A stretch of 54,906 bases of DNA from Deltaproteobacteria bacterium (GTDB lineage: Bacteria > Desulfobacterota > Syntrophobacteria > BM002), in the NCBI GenBank assembly GCA_022340905.1, contig JAJDNB010000044.1, forward strand, positions 1-54,906. Direction: 5' to 3'. The first letter of the stretch is position 1. Each line of letters starts with the position of its first letter. The notes under the pieces are model-generated. The model worked only from the letters and a program-made list of their open reading frames with translations. It was not told where the DNA came from and searched no databases. Of this stretch, positions 27,341-35,822 are shown piece by piece. The position numbers were made by a program, and so were the translations under genes.

Positions 27341-28480
27341 CTAACTGGTTAAGATGGCAATGACTTCTCCAGCCAGCCCGGCGGAATTGGTGGCCTCAAA
27401 AAGGCGAATGGCCTCCTCATAGGCTTGCAGGGTAATCCGTTCTTTAAATTCTTCTCCCACAGCATTGAGCTCATCAGCAAAAGCTTTGTTTGCCTTTTTA
27501 ATGTTGCCTCCAGTGTTGCCGGTTTCCTCCGCCCATTTCCACATTTTAGCCCAGAGCTCATCTGGGAGGCCACGGTAAGGTCGTTTGATGTAATGTTTTT
27601 CAGCCGTGGTGAGGGCGTTGCCGTTCTGGTTCATAGCAAGGCCAAAACTGATATTCTGCCAAAAAGTACCCACATTACCCTTGCGGATTCCGTGGTGGAT
27701 GAACTGAGTTATTTTGTCCAGAGAAGTACCGGTAATGCCGTGCTGGGCAATGTCAACCTTCCATGGCTGGATGGCCTGCCAAATTTTCTTGGTGAGTTCA
27801 AGTTGAATGCCTTCATGGGTGGTACCAAAATAGGTGCCGTGAATGGAACCGTTATTGATGGCAAGGAGATTGGGGTGGATGCCACCCTTGGCCAATCCTT
27901 CTATGAACCAGGCGGCCTCGTCCGGTTGGGTAAAGCCTTCGGCACTGCCGCTCTTGGCCCCAATTTCTCCAAGCTCCACTTCCAGACCGAGGCCGGCGGC
28001 AACCACAGGCTGGGCTAACTCCAGGGTGGCGGCCAGGTTCAATTCGTTTTCCATGTAGGAGCAATCGATAGCGAAGGTGCTGAATCCTGCTTCGAGTTCA
28101 GCGGCAACCAGTGCCGCCACTTCTTTTTTTTGTTCCGGTTTCTGTACCGTAATGTGGTCTCCATGGATGGCAAAGGGCACTGAGGTGTTTCCCAATCGGT
28201 CATTCTCCGTGACAACGAATTCCACAAAGCTCATGGGGTCAAACTCAGTGTAGCCCAGTTCCGACTTGGCGATTTCGTAAATTACCGGAGCCTGTGTCGC
28301 CATGGATGCCCGAATGATACCCTCCAGCGGCAGGCGGCAGCGGATGTTTGCGGCCATGATCATCGCATTTGCTTTTCGGGCCGCTTGGTAGAGCACCTTG
28401 CCGTTTACCAGTGGCGCCTTGGATTTTGGAAATCGTTTTTGCACGATTTCAGGCCGATATTTTGATAAATCGCTGCTCAT
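27341..28480 (-). CDS. Class II fructose-bisphosphate aldolase
   Basis: 379 residues. It is a zinc-dependent aldol/retro-aldol enzyme linking dihydroxyacetone phosphate and glyceraldehyde 3-phosphate. Class II landmarks are FAIHGDHITV (zinc His and catalytic Asp), LEVELGEIGAKSGS, NNGSIHGTYFG and IAQHGITGTS. The chain is longer than standard FbaA and carries a C-terminal helical extension (about 310-379), like a group of aldolases found in anaerobes. AGGAGGG precedes the ATG. Pairing with glpX supports fructose-bisphosphate as substrate; a tagatose-type substrate is less likely. Confidence 0.88.
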   Translation of the reverse strand: MSSDLSKYRPEIVQKRFPKSKAPLVNGKVLYQAARKANAMIMAANIRCRLPLEGIIRASMATQAPVIYEIAKSELGYTEFDPMSFVEFVVTENDRLGNTSVPFAIHGDHITVQKPEQKKEVAALVAAELEAGFSTFAIDCSYMENELNLAATLELAQPVVAAGLGLEVELGEIGAKSGSAEGFTQPDEAAWFIEGLAKGGIHPNLLAINNGSIHGTYFGTTHEGIQLELTKKIWQAIQPWKVDIAQHGITGTSLDKITQFIHHGIRKGNVGTFWQNISFGLAMNQNGNALTTAEKHYIKRPYRGLPDELWAKMWKWAEETGNTGGNIKKANKAFADELNAVGEEFKERITLQAYEEAIRLFEATNSAGLAGEVIAILTS

Positions 28481-28972
28481 GAAATCCCTCCTATCTGTCT
28501 GTCTGGTCGATGGTTGTTAAAATGACTGTCCCTTCTGATACCTTAATCCCAGCCTGCTCAAAAAACAAGAGACAATTTAGTGGAGTGTGGAAAGCTAATC
28601 CTGCGAACCAGGTCAGATTGCATCAAGCATAGGGCTAAGCTATTTCGGATTGCGGATTGTGGATTGCGGATTTAAAATTAATGAGACAGGAGATAGGAGT
28701 CAGGAGTCAGCCCTTCGACAGGCTCAGGGCAGGCATCCAGAATCCAGGAGAAAAACAATCAGAACTGAGTTTCTGCCAATTACTGGCTACTGGCTACCGG
28801 CTACTGAATTCTTTGCTTGCTGATTTTTGACTACCAGCTGCCAGTTGTCCGCTGCAAGCTAAACTGCCGTTGCCAGTAAAATGGTTTTGTGATAACCCAT
28901 TTAAAAGTGTGTTCCCTGGGGCATGTTTACGTTGAACTCGGGAAGCAAAAATTCTCCCCGTGAGAGGACCTA
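28481..28972. repeat. Mosaic repeats upstream of the aldolase gene
   Basis: Holds GCATAGGGCTAAGC, TTTCGGATTGCGGATTGTGG, GAGATAGGAGTCAGGAGTCA with CCCTTCGACAGGCTCAGGG, and a CTACTGGCTACCGGCTACTG run. The block 28683-28745 is an inverted copy of 32680-32742. No gene is seen. Confidence 0.7.
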
Positions 28973-29500
28973 TTGGCAAGCAAACGTCCAGAGATCATTC
29001 TGACAGACGACGACGGTGCTCTCCTAGAGGTTGAGGCACTCGCCTACCCAGAAGACAAAAACCTTATCGTTGATCCATACGCTGTTTTGGAAGAACAACA
29101 GGCCAGCATGGGCGAGCTCATCTCCCAGGCCGAGGTCAGCCTACCACGGCCCCTTGGGGAGATAATTCCTGCCCAGGCAAAGAATTTAGGTGCAAACTGG
29201 CTTTACCGGTTGGTCCTTTTGGATTTCGACAAGCAGCCACATTGCCGAACTGAGACGGTAGAGGAAACATTGCGCCAGCTGATTTGGCAAGTAGCTTCTC
29301 TCAACGTTCATCGTCTGGGACTTGATCGTTTTGAGCTGTTGGAGCCTTGTATGTCTGCATACAGAGTGATTTCATGCTTGTGTGATCAAGTGACGAAGTT
29401 GGAAGCGGCGGGCAGTTCTCCACCAACCTCTCTCATATTTTCCATCCACCAGGATGCGGCTATGAGGCGCTATCAGTTGGCAGTAGAGAATCTGGACTGA
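28973..29500 (+). CDS. Unrecognised 175-residue cytoplasmic protein
   Basis: Intact frame with a TTG start behind GAGAGGACC; no in-frame ATG lies near the N-terminus. No signal peptide or membrane segment is seen. The N-terminal third is acidic (PEIILTDDDGALLEVEALAY). The C-terminal two thirds look mixed alpha/beta with NWLYRLVLLDFDKQPHC, LRQLIWQVASLNVHRLGLDR and TSLIFSIHQDAAMRRYQLAV. The alternation of a long helix and a strand is faintly macro-domain-like, but no motif supports that. Codon use and the clean stop suggest a real gene. It is isolated on both sides by repeat-rich spacers and could be lineage-specific. Confidence 0.6.
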   Translation: MASKRPEIILTDDDGALLEVEALAYPEDKNLIVDPYAVLEEQQASMGELISQAEVSLPRPLGEIIPAQAKNLGANWLYRLVLLDFDKQPHCRTETVEETLRQLIWQVASLNVHRLGLDRFELLEPCMSAYRVISCLCDQVTKLEAAGSSPPTSLIFSIHQDAAMRRYQLAVENLD

Positions 29501-30122
29501 GGAAGAGATTGAAGATTTAAGAAGGCATGGGGCATGGAGCCGAGTGATTTCGGATTGCGGAATGCGGATTTGGGAATGAGAAAATTAGTTAATTTGTTAA
29601 GATCGTTAAAATCATAGAAATCGCAGAAACTATCAAAGCCTTGGCGGCAGCTCTTAGTAACAGACTATCCGTATAACAAATAACGAATAACTGATAATGA
29701 CACTGTCGCCTGACCTCTGACCTCCGACCCCTGACCTCTGCTTTCTCTCCTCCGACCTCTACCTCTCACAACAAATGACAGCAAAGCGTCGTGAGGGGCG
29801 TAAGCCCAAATGACTTAATGATGCCGATTCCACATTTTATGTCAAAGTGAGAAGGGATAACAGGGTGAACTAATGAATATAATTGCCATTTTTCCTACCA
29901 CTTGGAGCCGTCTCTTGGTCCCGAGAATGGTGTTTTTTCGTATTGACAGCATGACCTGGCTATTGTAGCCTTAGTCAACCGTTTCACCGTTACTTCCTGA
30001 TCTGACGCCTCTCATACGTCAGATCAAAGTGTTTTCCTCAATGTTACTTCGGATGAAGCATGGGGCATCACCGAAGGGATTCCAAGATTTCTAGATGAGC
30101 AACCCTACAGAGGAGGAAGCCT
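29501..30122. repeat. Mosaic repeats then unique DNA upstream of the DUF3015 gene
   Basis: The first 260 nt hold, in order, GCATGGGGCATGGAGC, TTTCGGATTGCGGAATGCGG, AAAATTAGTTAATTTG, CATAGAAATCGCAGAAAC, GCAGCTCTTAGTAACAGA, CCGTATAACAAATAACGAAT and CCTGACCTCTGACCTCCGAC. The rest is unique. It contains a TTGACA at 29943 without a good -10 and the hairpin at 29998-30026. Confidence 0.7.
29998..30026 (+). promoter_or_regulatory. Perfect 10-bp hairpin upstream of the DUF3015 gene
   Basis: TGATCTGACG and CGTCAGATCA are perfect inverted arms with a 9-nt loop, about 95 nt before the start codon. There is no T-run, so a protein-binding site or mRNA leader stem is more likely than a terminator. Confidence 0.4.
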
Positions 30123-30593
30123 ATGAAAAAGCTTGTGGTCATTGTCTTGGCGGCTTTTCTGGTAATAACCTTTGCAGGAGCCAGTTTTGCAGCCCCCAAA
30201 GATAACATCGGCTGCGGCCTGGGCTACATGGCTTTCAAGGGAAAGGATGGCCTTCTTTCGCAGACTGCTGCTGCTACCACCAACGGAACCTCCAGTAATC
30301 AAACCTTTGGCATCACCTCGGGCACCCTGGAGTGCAACAAGCCCGCAAATTTCACTGCCAATGAGAAATTGAACAAGTTTGTTGCGGATAACATGGATAA
30401 TCTGGCAGTGGATATCGCCAGGGGGCAGGGAGAGTACCTCAATACCCTTGCTGTTTTGCTGGAAGTGCCTGAGGGTGAAAGAGCCCCTTTTTATGCCAAG
30501 CTTCAGACGCATTTTTCAGACATTTACACCGCTGAAACGGTCACCCACGTGGACGTTATTAAGAATATTGAAATAGTGGTTACATCAAGCTAG
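30123..30593 (+). CDS. DUF3015 family periplasmic protein
   Basis: 156 residues. The signal peptide (about 1-23) ends GASFA. The mature part starts NIGCGLGYMAFKGKDGLLSQ, then a Ser/Thr-rich segment, FGITSGTLECNKPANF and a helical C-terminal half with FVADNMDNLAVDIARGQGEY. This Cys-containing layout is typical of DUF3015, a proteobacterial family of unknown role. GAGGAGGAAG precedes the ATG. A strong terminator lies just downstream, and a DUF4105 protein follows; this pairing also occurs in other proteobacteria. Confidence 0.85.
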   Translation: MKKLVVIVLAAFLVITFAGASFAAPKDNIGCGLGYMAFKGKDGLLSQTAAATTNGTSSNQTFGITSGTLECNKPANFTANEKLNKFVADNMDNLAVDIARGQGEYLNTLAVLLEVPEGERAPFYAKLQTHFSDIYTAETVTHVDVIKNIEIVVTSS

Positions 30594-30608
30594 AAGGTTG
30601 TCCTTGCC

Positions 30609-32543
30609 TTGAAAAAATGCTTGAGGAGATATGGTTGGCTCAGAGAAACCATATCTCCTCTTTTTTTTCTGCTCCACTTTTTTGTTGCCCTTCCTTTGTT
30701 TGCTGCACCGGTGCAGGCCACCGGCCCTCCCTATCTATCCACAGTCCTGGAATTGGCGCATCAAAAGAAACTTTACCAAGAGAGATATTGGCACATACTC
30801 TTGCACTACAAGAGAGGTCTATTCGGCACAAGAAGTTTAATAGACGATGAAGCTTTTTTTCTCTCCAAGGAAGGCAAACATAATCCCGAGGCCGAACTCA
30901 ATGCCACAATCAGGGCCTTTTTCCGAAATGGGGATGATCAGAGCAATCCTTCAGTTTGCAAATTTATTGCACGATACACGTGGCTGAAGGAACAATTGGA
31001 CCTGGATCCATCCCAACTCCCCGTTCCTGAATGCAAACGGTTTACTGAGCTCATCGACCAGATCAAACCGGAATCAGTCAGCTTGATCTTCCCAACGACC
31101 TATGTGAACAGCCCCGCATCGATGTTTGGTCATACCTTGCTCATAGTTGAAACCGCTTCCAAAAGTAAGCTCCTGGCCTATGCGATCAATTACTCCGCGG
31201 TAACCCAGGAGACCTTTGGCCCACTGTTCGCCATTAAAGGGCTGTTTGGTTACTACAAAGGATACTACTCAATTCTCCCTTACTACGCAAAAATACAAGA
31301 GTACAGAGACGTGAATGACCGTGACATCTGGGAGTATCCCCTCAATCTCGAGCATGAGGAAGTAATAAGGCTTTTGATGCATACCTATGAACTTAATCTC
31401 ATCTATTCCAACTACTACTTCTTTGACGAGAATTGTTCATACCAGCTCCTCTTCCTTTTAGACGCTGCAAGACCGAGCCTTGGCTTGACTGACCAGTTCA
31501 ATTTGTGGGTCATACCTGTGGATACAATCAGAGCGGCCAAAAAAAGTGGATTGATCACGGGTACTTTCTACCGGCCCTCCAAGTCGACCAAGATCAAACA
31601 CATTGCCTCCTTGCTCCCGCAAGATGGCAAGAGCAAAGCACTTTCAATTGTGAGGGGAGAGCTTAAAGCGGAAATCCTGTTGGAGCAGAATATCCCCAAG
31701 GAGGAAAAAATCCGGATTTGCGATCTGGCAAGCGAATACCTCCAGTATCTCTATGCCAAGGACGAGGTAACTCAGAAAAAATACACCAATTTATTTCTAA
31801 GCATTTTACAGGCACGCAGCAAATTGGGAGCCATGGATGAAAATGAGTACCACATTCGCAGACCCACTCCACCTGATGAGGGGCACCTTTCCAATAGGCT
31901 GAGCCTAGGATTTGGCATACAAGAAAGAGATCTCTTCCAGGAGGTCCAGTATCGAGCGGCATATCATGATTTGAACGATAACGACAAGGGCTACAAAGAG
32001 GGAGCCCAGATCATCTTTGGCAACGTGGCCCTTCGCTATTATTTCCCTGACAGCAAGCTACGACTGCAAGGTCTTGATCTCATCGATATAGTCTCCATAG
32101 CTCCACGCGATGAGTTCTTTCAAAACATTTCTTGGAAGGTCAGAACTGGTTTGTATCGGAGAGTCCTGGCTGATGATAGAGACGATTTGCTGTATCGGCT
32201 TAACCCCGGTGGCGGATTCGCCTTTGAAGACGGCTGGAAAGGGCTATGGTACGTGTTCATGGAAACCGAGCTAGACCTTGGCCCAGACTTGCAAGATAAC
32301 TATGCGGTAGGGATAGGAGGTTCAGCGGGATTCATAGGAAAGGTTACAGATCGCTGGAAGATACATCTTTTTGTGCGAGATATTTATTACGGGCTGGGGG
32401 ACACAACTAATTCATTAGAATTGGCCTTCTTGCAGAATTTTACCATTACAACAAATACAAGTCTGACTGCAAAGGTTTCAAGAAACCGGTCACATGGATC
32501 CCACCAGAACGAAGCCAGTCTTAGCTTTGGATGGTTTTTCTGA
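30609..32543 (+). CDS. DUF4105 (Lnb-type) protein with C-terminal outer-membrane-like barrel
   Basis: 644 residues. A signal peptide (about 1-38) precedes a DUF4105/Lnb N-terminal periplasmic domain (about 115-310) whose hallmark is TTYVNSPASMFGHTLLIVET, with YYFFDENCSYQLLFLLDAA containing a conserved Asn-Cys. The C-terminal ~220 residues alternate polar and hydrophobic residues and end in FGWFF, as outer-membrane beta-barrels do. The Cys and His suggest a C39/NlpC-like fold; activity is not established. The start TTG is at the 5' edge of a rho-independent terminator that overlaps codons 5-20, so expression probably depends on transcript read-through. No downstream in-frame Met would keep the signal peptide. 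Confidence 0.85.
   Translation: MKKCLRRYGWLRETISPLFFLLHFFVALPLFAAPVQATGPPYLSTVLELAHQKKLYQERYWHILLHYKRGLFGTRSLIDDEAFFLSKEGKHNPEAELNATIRAFFRNGDDQSNPSVCKFIARYTWLKEQLDLDPSQLPVPECKRFTELIDQIKPESVSLIFPTTYVNSPASMFGHTLLIVETASKSKLLAYAINYSAVTQETFGPLFAIKGLFGYYKGYYSILPYYAKIQEYRDVNDRDIWEYPLNLEHEEVIRLLMHTYELNLIYSNYYFFDENCSYQLLFLLDAARPSLGLTDQFNLWVIPVDTIRAAKKSGLITGTFYRPSKSTKIKHIASLLPQDGKSKALSIVRGELKAEILLEQNIPKEEKIRICDLASEYLQYLYAKDEVTQKKYTNLFLSILQARSKLGAMDENEYHIRRPTPPDEGHLSNRLSLGFGIQERDLFQEVQYRAAYHDLNDNDKGYKEGAQIIFGNVALRYYFPDSKLRLQGLDLIDIVSIAPRDEFFQNISWKVRTGLYRRVLADDRDDLLYRLNPGGGFAFEDGWKGLWYVFMETELDLGPDLQDNYAVGIGGSAGFIGKVTDRWKIHLFVRDIYYGLGDTTNSLELAFLQNFTITTNTSLTAKVSRNRSHGSHQNEASLSFGWFF
30623..30668 (+). terminator. 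Strong rho-independent terminator inside the DUF4105 start region
   Basis: GAGGAGATATGGTT (30623-30636) and AACCATATCTCCTC (30647-30660) form a perfect 14-bp stem with a 10-nt loop, followed directly by eight T residues. It ends the DUF3015 message 30 nt after its stop, yet lies within the N-terminal coding sequence of the next gene. Confidence 0.85.
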
Positions 32544-33078
32544 CAAAAACTTCGACTGAACCAAGCCAGAGAAAGCAGAAAGCGGTAAGGGGTAAACGGT
32601 AAACAATCCGCAGTCAAAAAAACTAGTAGCCAGTAGTCAGCAGTTTACGGGAACTTTGGCTTCAAAGTTTTTCTCCCGAATTCTGGATGCCTGCCCTGAG
32701 CCTGTCGAAGGGCTGACTCCTGACTCCTATCTCCTGTCTCCTTGATTTTAAATCCGCATTCCGCAATCCAAAATCCGAAATTTTTTCTCCATGCCCCATG
32801 ACAGCGCACCGTGATGACCTAATCAGTTGACACGCTATACACGTTAAGCTTTGCGCTATGCTGTGACTGCGAGCTGCAGCCTGCCTGCAGGTGTAATGAA
32901 AGAGGCCAATAATGTATACAAAATAAAACACAAAAAGAAGAGGGAAAAGGCTATGAGTAGCCAAAATAGCCAGTCTCCGCTGAAGTCTGACCTGGCCTAA
33001 TATTTGCTTATTTGATAACAAAGTCGTGTATGTTTTGATAAGTAACACTCTAGGTTTTGTTGATTGTAAGGTAGAAAA
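32544..33078. repeat. Mosaic repeat spacer upstream of the MinD-like gene
   Basis: Contains GGTAAACGGTAAAC, CCCGAATTCTGGATGCCTGC with CCCTGAGCCTGTCGAAGGGC, GACTCCTGACTCCTATCTCC, ATCCGCATTCCGCAATCC and GCGCTATGCTGTG words. The last ~170 nt are AT-rich unique DNA that should hold the promoter of the next operon; no strong match was found. Confidence 0.65.
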
Positions 33079-34002
33079 ATGCGGCGCATATACTCCATTG
33101 GTGGTGGAAAAGGGGGATCGGGAAAGAGTTTCATCGCGGCAAGCCTGGGTATATTGTTGGCGAAGCATGGCAAAAGAGTGGTACTAGTGGATTTAGACCT
33201 GGGCGCCTCCAACCTGCACACCCTTCTCGGCATGCAAATACCGGAGAAGGGCCTCGACAGCTACGTAGACAAGACTGCCAGCCACTTGGGAGACGTCGCA
33301 CTCACCACAACAGTACCAAACCTCTACCTTATCAGCTCGACACGATGTTCTTTGGAGATTGCCAATCTATTTTATGCTCAAAAACTCAAGATAATCAGCG
33401 CTATTAAAACCTTGCCTTTTGACTATATCCTTTTGGATTTAGGGCCGGGAACGAACTTTAATACCCTCGATTTTTTTCTGATCGCTCGGGAAGGATTCTT
33501 TGTAACCACCCCGGAACCAACAGCGATTGAAAACACCTTTATTTTCATGAAGTCTGTATATTTGAGGAAGTTGAAACTTTCACTAAAAGAAGCCAACCTC
33601 TGGCACACTTACCAAGAGGAAATCGCTAAACTATCAAGAGGTGCATTCAAATCTCCACTGGATTTAATCAACATTCTCATCGCCCGAGACCCTGAGAAGG
33701 GCAGAGTCTTCGAGGAATTGCTGAGCAATTTGGAGTTCAGATTAATTCTTAATAAATTTCGTGGGCAGGTTAATGAAAACCTGGGAGAGCAACTCGTAGA
33801 GGTATGCAACAGACATCTCTATCCCAGTTTTAGTTTTTTAGGCAATGTCAGCTACGACAACCGAGTTTATGAATCGGTACTTGCCAGAAATATATTCATA
33901 AACAAATATCCTTACACAAAAACTGTTTCTAATCTCCAGAACATGGTTAGAAACCTCACGGGAGAACAACAAGAGTCGCTTCGAGTTAAAGTGCAACAAT
34001 GA
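33079..34002 (+). CDS. MinD/ParA-family ATPase
   Basis: 307 residues. The deviant Walker A motif GGGKGGSGKS is at about residues 8-17. VVLVDLDLGASNLHTLLGM is the Walker A' strand with its Asp, and YILLDLGPGTNFNTLDFFL is Walker B. The motifs match FlhG/MinD-type switches that dimerise on ATP and often bind membranes or polar proteins. There is no clear C-terminal amphipathic membrane-targeting helix. Its TGA overlaps the ATG of the J/HTH gene as ATGA, so the two proteins are probably made together and may act as a complex in localisation or regulation. Confidence 0.85.
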   Translation: MRRIYSIGGGKGGSGKSFIAASLGILLAKHGKRVVLVDLDLGASNLHTLLGMQIPEKGLDSYVDKTASHLGDVALTTTVPNLYLISSTRCSLEIANLFYAQKLKIISAIKTLPFDYILLDLGPGTNFNTLDFFLIAREGFFVTTPEPTAIENTFIFMKSVYLRKLKLSLKEANLWHTYQEEIAKLSRGAFKSPLDLINILIARDPEKGRVFEELLSNLEFRLILNKFRGQVNENLGEQLVEVCNRHLYPSFSFLGNVSYDNRVYESVLARNIFINKYPYTKTVSNLQNMVRNLTGEQQESLRVKVQQ

Positions 34003-34640
34003 TCAAAAAGTTTGAAGATTTTAATTACTATGAGTTGCTAAGGATTTCTTACAATGCGTCTTCTTTTGAAGTTAGGCAGGCATACAAACACATGTTGGCC
34101 ATTTATGAAGAGAATTCCTTGGCCACATACTCACTCTTTACTGAAGATGAAAGGAAGTTGATCTTGTCGAAGATCGAAGATGCTTTTATGATTTTGATAG
34201 ACGACGAGAAAAGAAAGGCTTACGACAATGATCTGGTAAATGCAGGAGAGGCACCTGATAATCTATTGACAGCCAGAGAGAAAAAGAAGGCAATTCCCAT
34301 CTACCAAACAAGTAAAGCCCGGGCAAACAACAACAGCTTGGCACGAATAAAGAAAAAGATCCGGGAAAAAGAAGCAGGAGATCTTACTGCCACCATGTTG
34401 AGGGGCGATCAAATTTCCGGAAAAGATCTGAAAAACGTACGTGAATCGCTGGGGATAGAGTTGGAAGAGATTTTTCAGGTCACCAAGATCAGTCCCACCG
34501 CTCTGGCTGCTATTGAAAAAGATGATGTGGCCAATCTCCCACCCAAGATTTATCTGATAAGCTTTCTCAAAGCCTACGCTGAAGCCCTTCAGCTTGATCC
34601 GAGGCAGATAGTTGAAGGATATATCAAGAATATCTCTTAA
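33999..34640 (+). CDS. Degenerate J-like domain fused to a RodZ-type helix-turn-helix
   Basis: 213 residues. Residues about 7-78 (NYYELLRISYNASSFEVRQA, AFMILIDDEKRKAYDND) align with a J-domain. The HPD that stimulates DnaK is replaced by YEEN, so no Hsp70 role is expected. Residues about 138-210 (LKNVRESLGIELEEIFQVTK then ISPTALAAIEKDD and PPKIYLISFLKAYAEALQLD) match the HTH found at the N-terminus of RodZ. No membrane helix is seen. It is translationally coupled to the MinD-like ATPase and converges with the MipA gene only 13 nt away. Confidence 0.8.
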   Translation: MIKKFEDFNYYELLRISYNASSFEVRQAYKHMLAIYEENSLATYSLFTEDERKLILSKIEDAFMILIDDEKRKAYDNDLVNAGEAPDNLLTAREKKKAIPIYQTSKARANNNSLARIKKKIREKEAGDLTATMLRGDQISGKDLKNVRESLGIELEEIFQVTKISPTALAAIEKDDVANLPPKIYLISFLKAYAEALQLDPRQIVEGYIKNIS

Positions 34641-34653
34641 AGACCCTATCATC

Positions 34654-35478
34654 CTAGAACTTGTAAATGACGAAGGCGCCCGCCACGAATTGATTTGCAC
34701 TACCCTTCTTGACGACGGGGCTGTCTTCCGCATCCCCAACAAGCCGTTTATAACCCAGAGCGCCCATGAAGCTCCAATGCTCAAAGGGACTATAGGTGAC
34801 CGGCACAACAAATCCCACGTCTTTGAACCCGGCGTCGGCGTCATGTTTACTTAGCCCGCTTCTCCTGTGGTCTGCTCCATCGATCCCGAAATACGTGTCC
34901 ATGTAATCGCTGTCGGCCCAGGTGGTGTAGGCGATGAAAAGAGCACTCCACTCTTCGTTGATCGGCAGGTGGTATAAACCCTTCAACCTTACAATGGCCC
35001 CGTCATTTCCGCTCGCAATATCTGCCATCGCTTCGAGGCTGACGGTGAATCGGTCAATTCTGTAACCAACAAAGCCACCCATCATCAATGCAGCGTCGAC
35101 ATTCTTCAGGTCGTCCACCTTGTCGTTGTGCACATCAGCTCTCGACCTAATGTACTCGACAATGGGCCCCGCCATCCAATTGCGACTTGGAACCAGGTTG
35201 GCACTCGCCTTATTGGCGACCCACAGGACGGACATGTTATTGGCAAATCTCATTGACAGGTAGGGTAAAGGGACAACTGTATAGTCCGATGATCCTTCGT
35301 AGTCCGGTACGATCCCGATTCCGAGTCCTGCCGAGGTAACGGTCTGGCCTTCGGCTGCGGCAGCTTGGGGATGTTCCGACTCCAAGTCTATGCCTTGGGC
35401 CGAAATATAGTTCGGTAGACCTAAAGTCATTGTCAGAATCCCTAAGAGAATAATTAATATGGAAAAGCTATTTCTCAT
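34654..35478 (-). CDS. MipA/OmpV-family outer-membrane protein
   Basis: 274 residues. A signal peptide (about 1-28) is followed by SAGLGIGIVPDYEGSSDYTV and VPLPYLSMRFANN, the characteristic start of MipA/OmpV barrels. Alternating beta-strands continue to a C-terminal Phe (VAGAFVIYKF), the outer-membrane assembly signal. MipA bridges murein synthase and hydrolase in Escherichia coli, while other members act as porin-like proteins; which applies here is unknown. AAAGGAGAC precedes the ATG. It converges with the J/HTH gene. Confidence 0.88.
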   Translation of the reverse strand: MRNSFSILIILLGILTMTLGLPNYISAQGIDLESEHPQAAAAEGQTVTSAGLGIGIVPDYEGSSDYTVVPLPYLSMRFANNMSVLWVANKASANLVPSRNWMAGPIVEYIRSRADVHNDKVDDLKNVDAALMMGGFVGYRIDRFTVSLEAMADIASGNDGAIVRLKGLYHLPINEEWSALFIAYTTWADSDYMDTYFGIDGADHRRSGLSKHDADAGFKDVGFVVPVTYSPFEHWSFMGALGYKRLVGDAEDSPVVKKGSANQFVAGAFVIYKF

Positions 35479-35822
35479 GACTGTCTCCTTTGCTTTTTCT
35501 CGTTTGCCCTCAGGAAGGACAGCGATCCAAATCCAAGGCTAAATCTACCAATCTGCCTCAGCGGAGGGAGATCCCCTTGAGCATTGAAATAGAATGTGCA
35601 CATCTTACAGCATCCGGCAGATCAAGTCCAGATCATTCATCGTTTGGTTAGCGACACTTTGACCAAACTCAAAGATAAAGTGGAGGGGGGCCGGCTGGAA
35701 ACTATCTAAAGTGTAACCTTCGTAATTAGCATGCTATACTAATAAAATTACTTCTTCGCAATGAGGGCAGTAGTGGTCACCACACCGGATATTGAGAGAT
35801 TGTACTCGGCAAGGTTAATAGC
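35479..35822. other. Divergent spacer between mipA-like gene and archease
   Basis: Unique sequence without the common repeat words. It holds a likely promoter for archease-rtcB at 35712-35740. No gene is seen. Confidence 0.45.
35732..35740 (+). promoter_or_regulatory. Extended -10 promoter for archease-rtcB
   Basis: TGCTATACT combines the TGn extension with a good TATACT -10 about 80 nt before the archease ATG. The -35 position (TGTAAC at 35712) is weak, as is common for extended -10 promoters. Confidence 0.45.
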
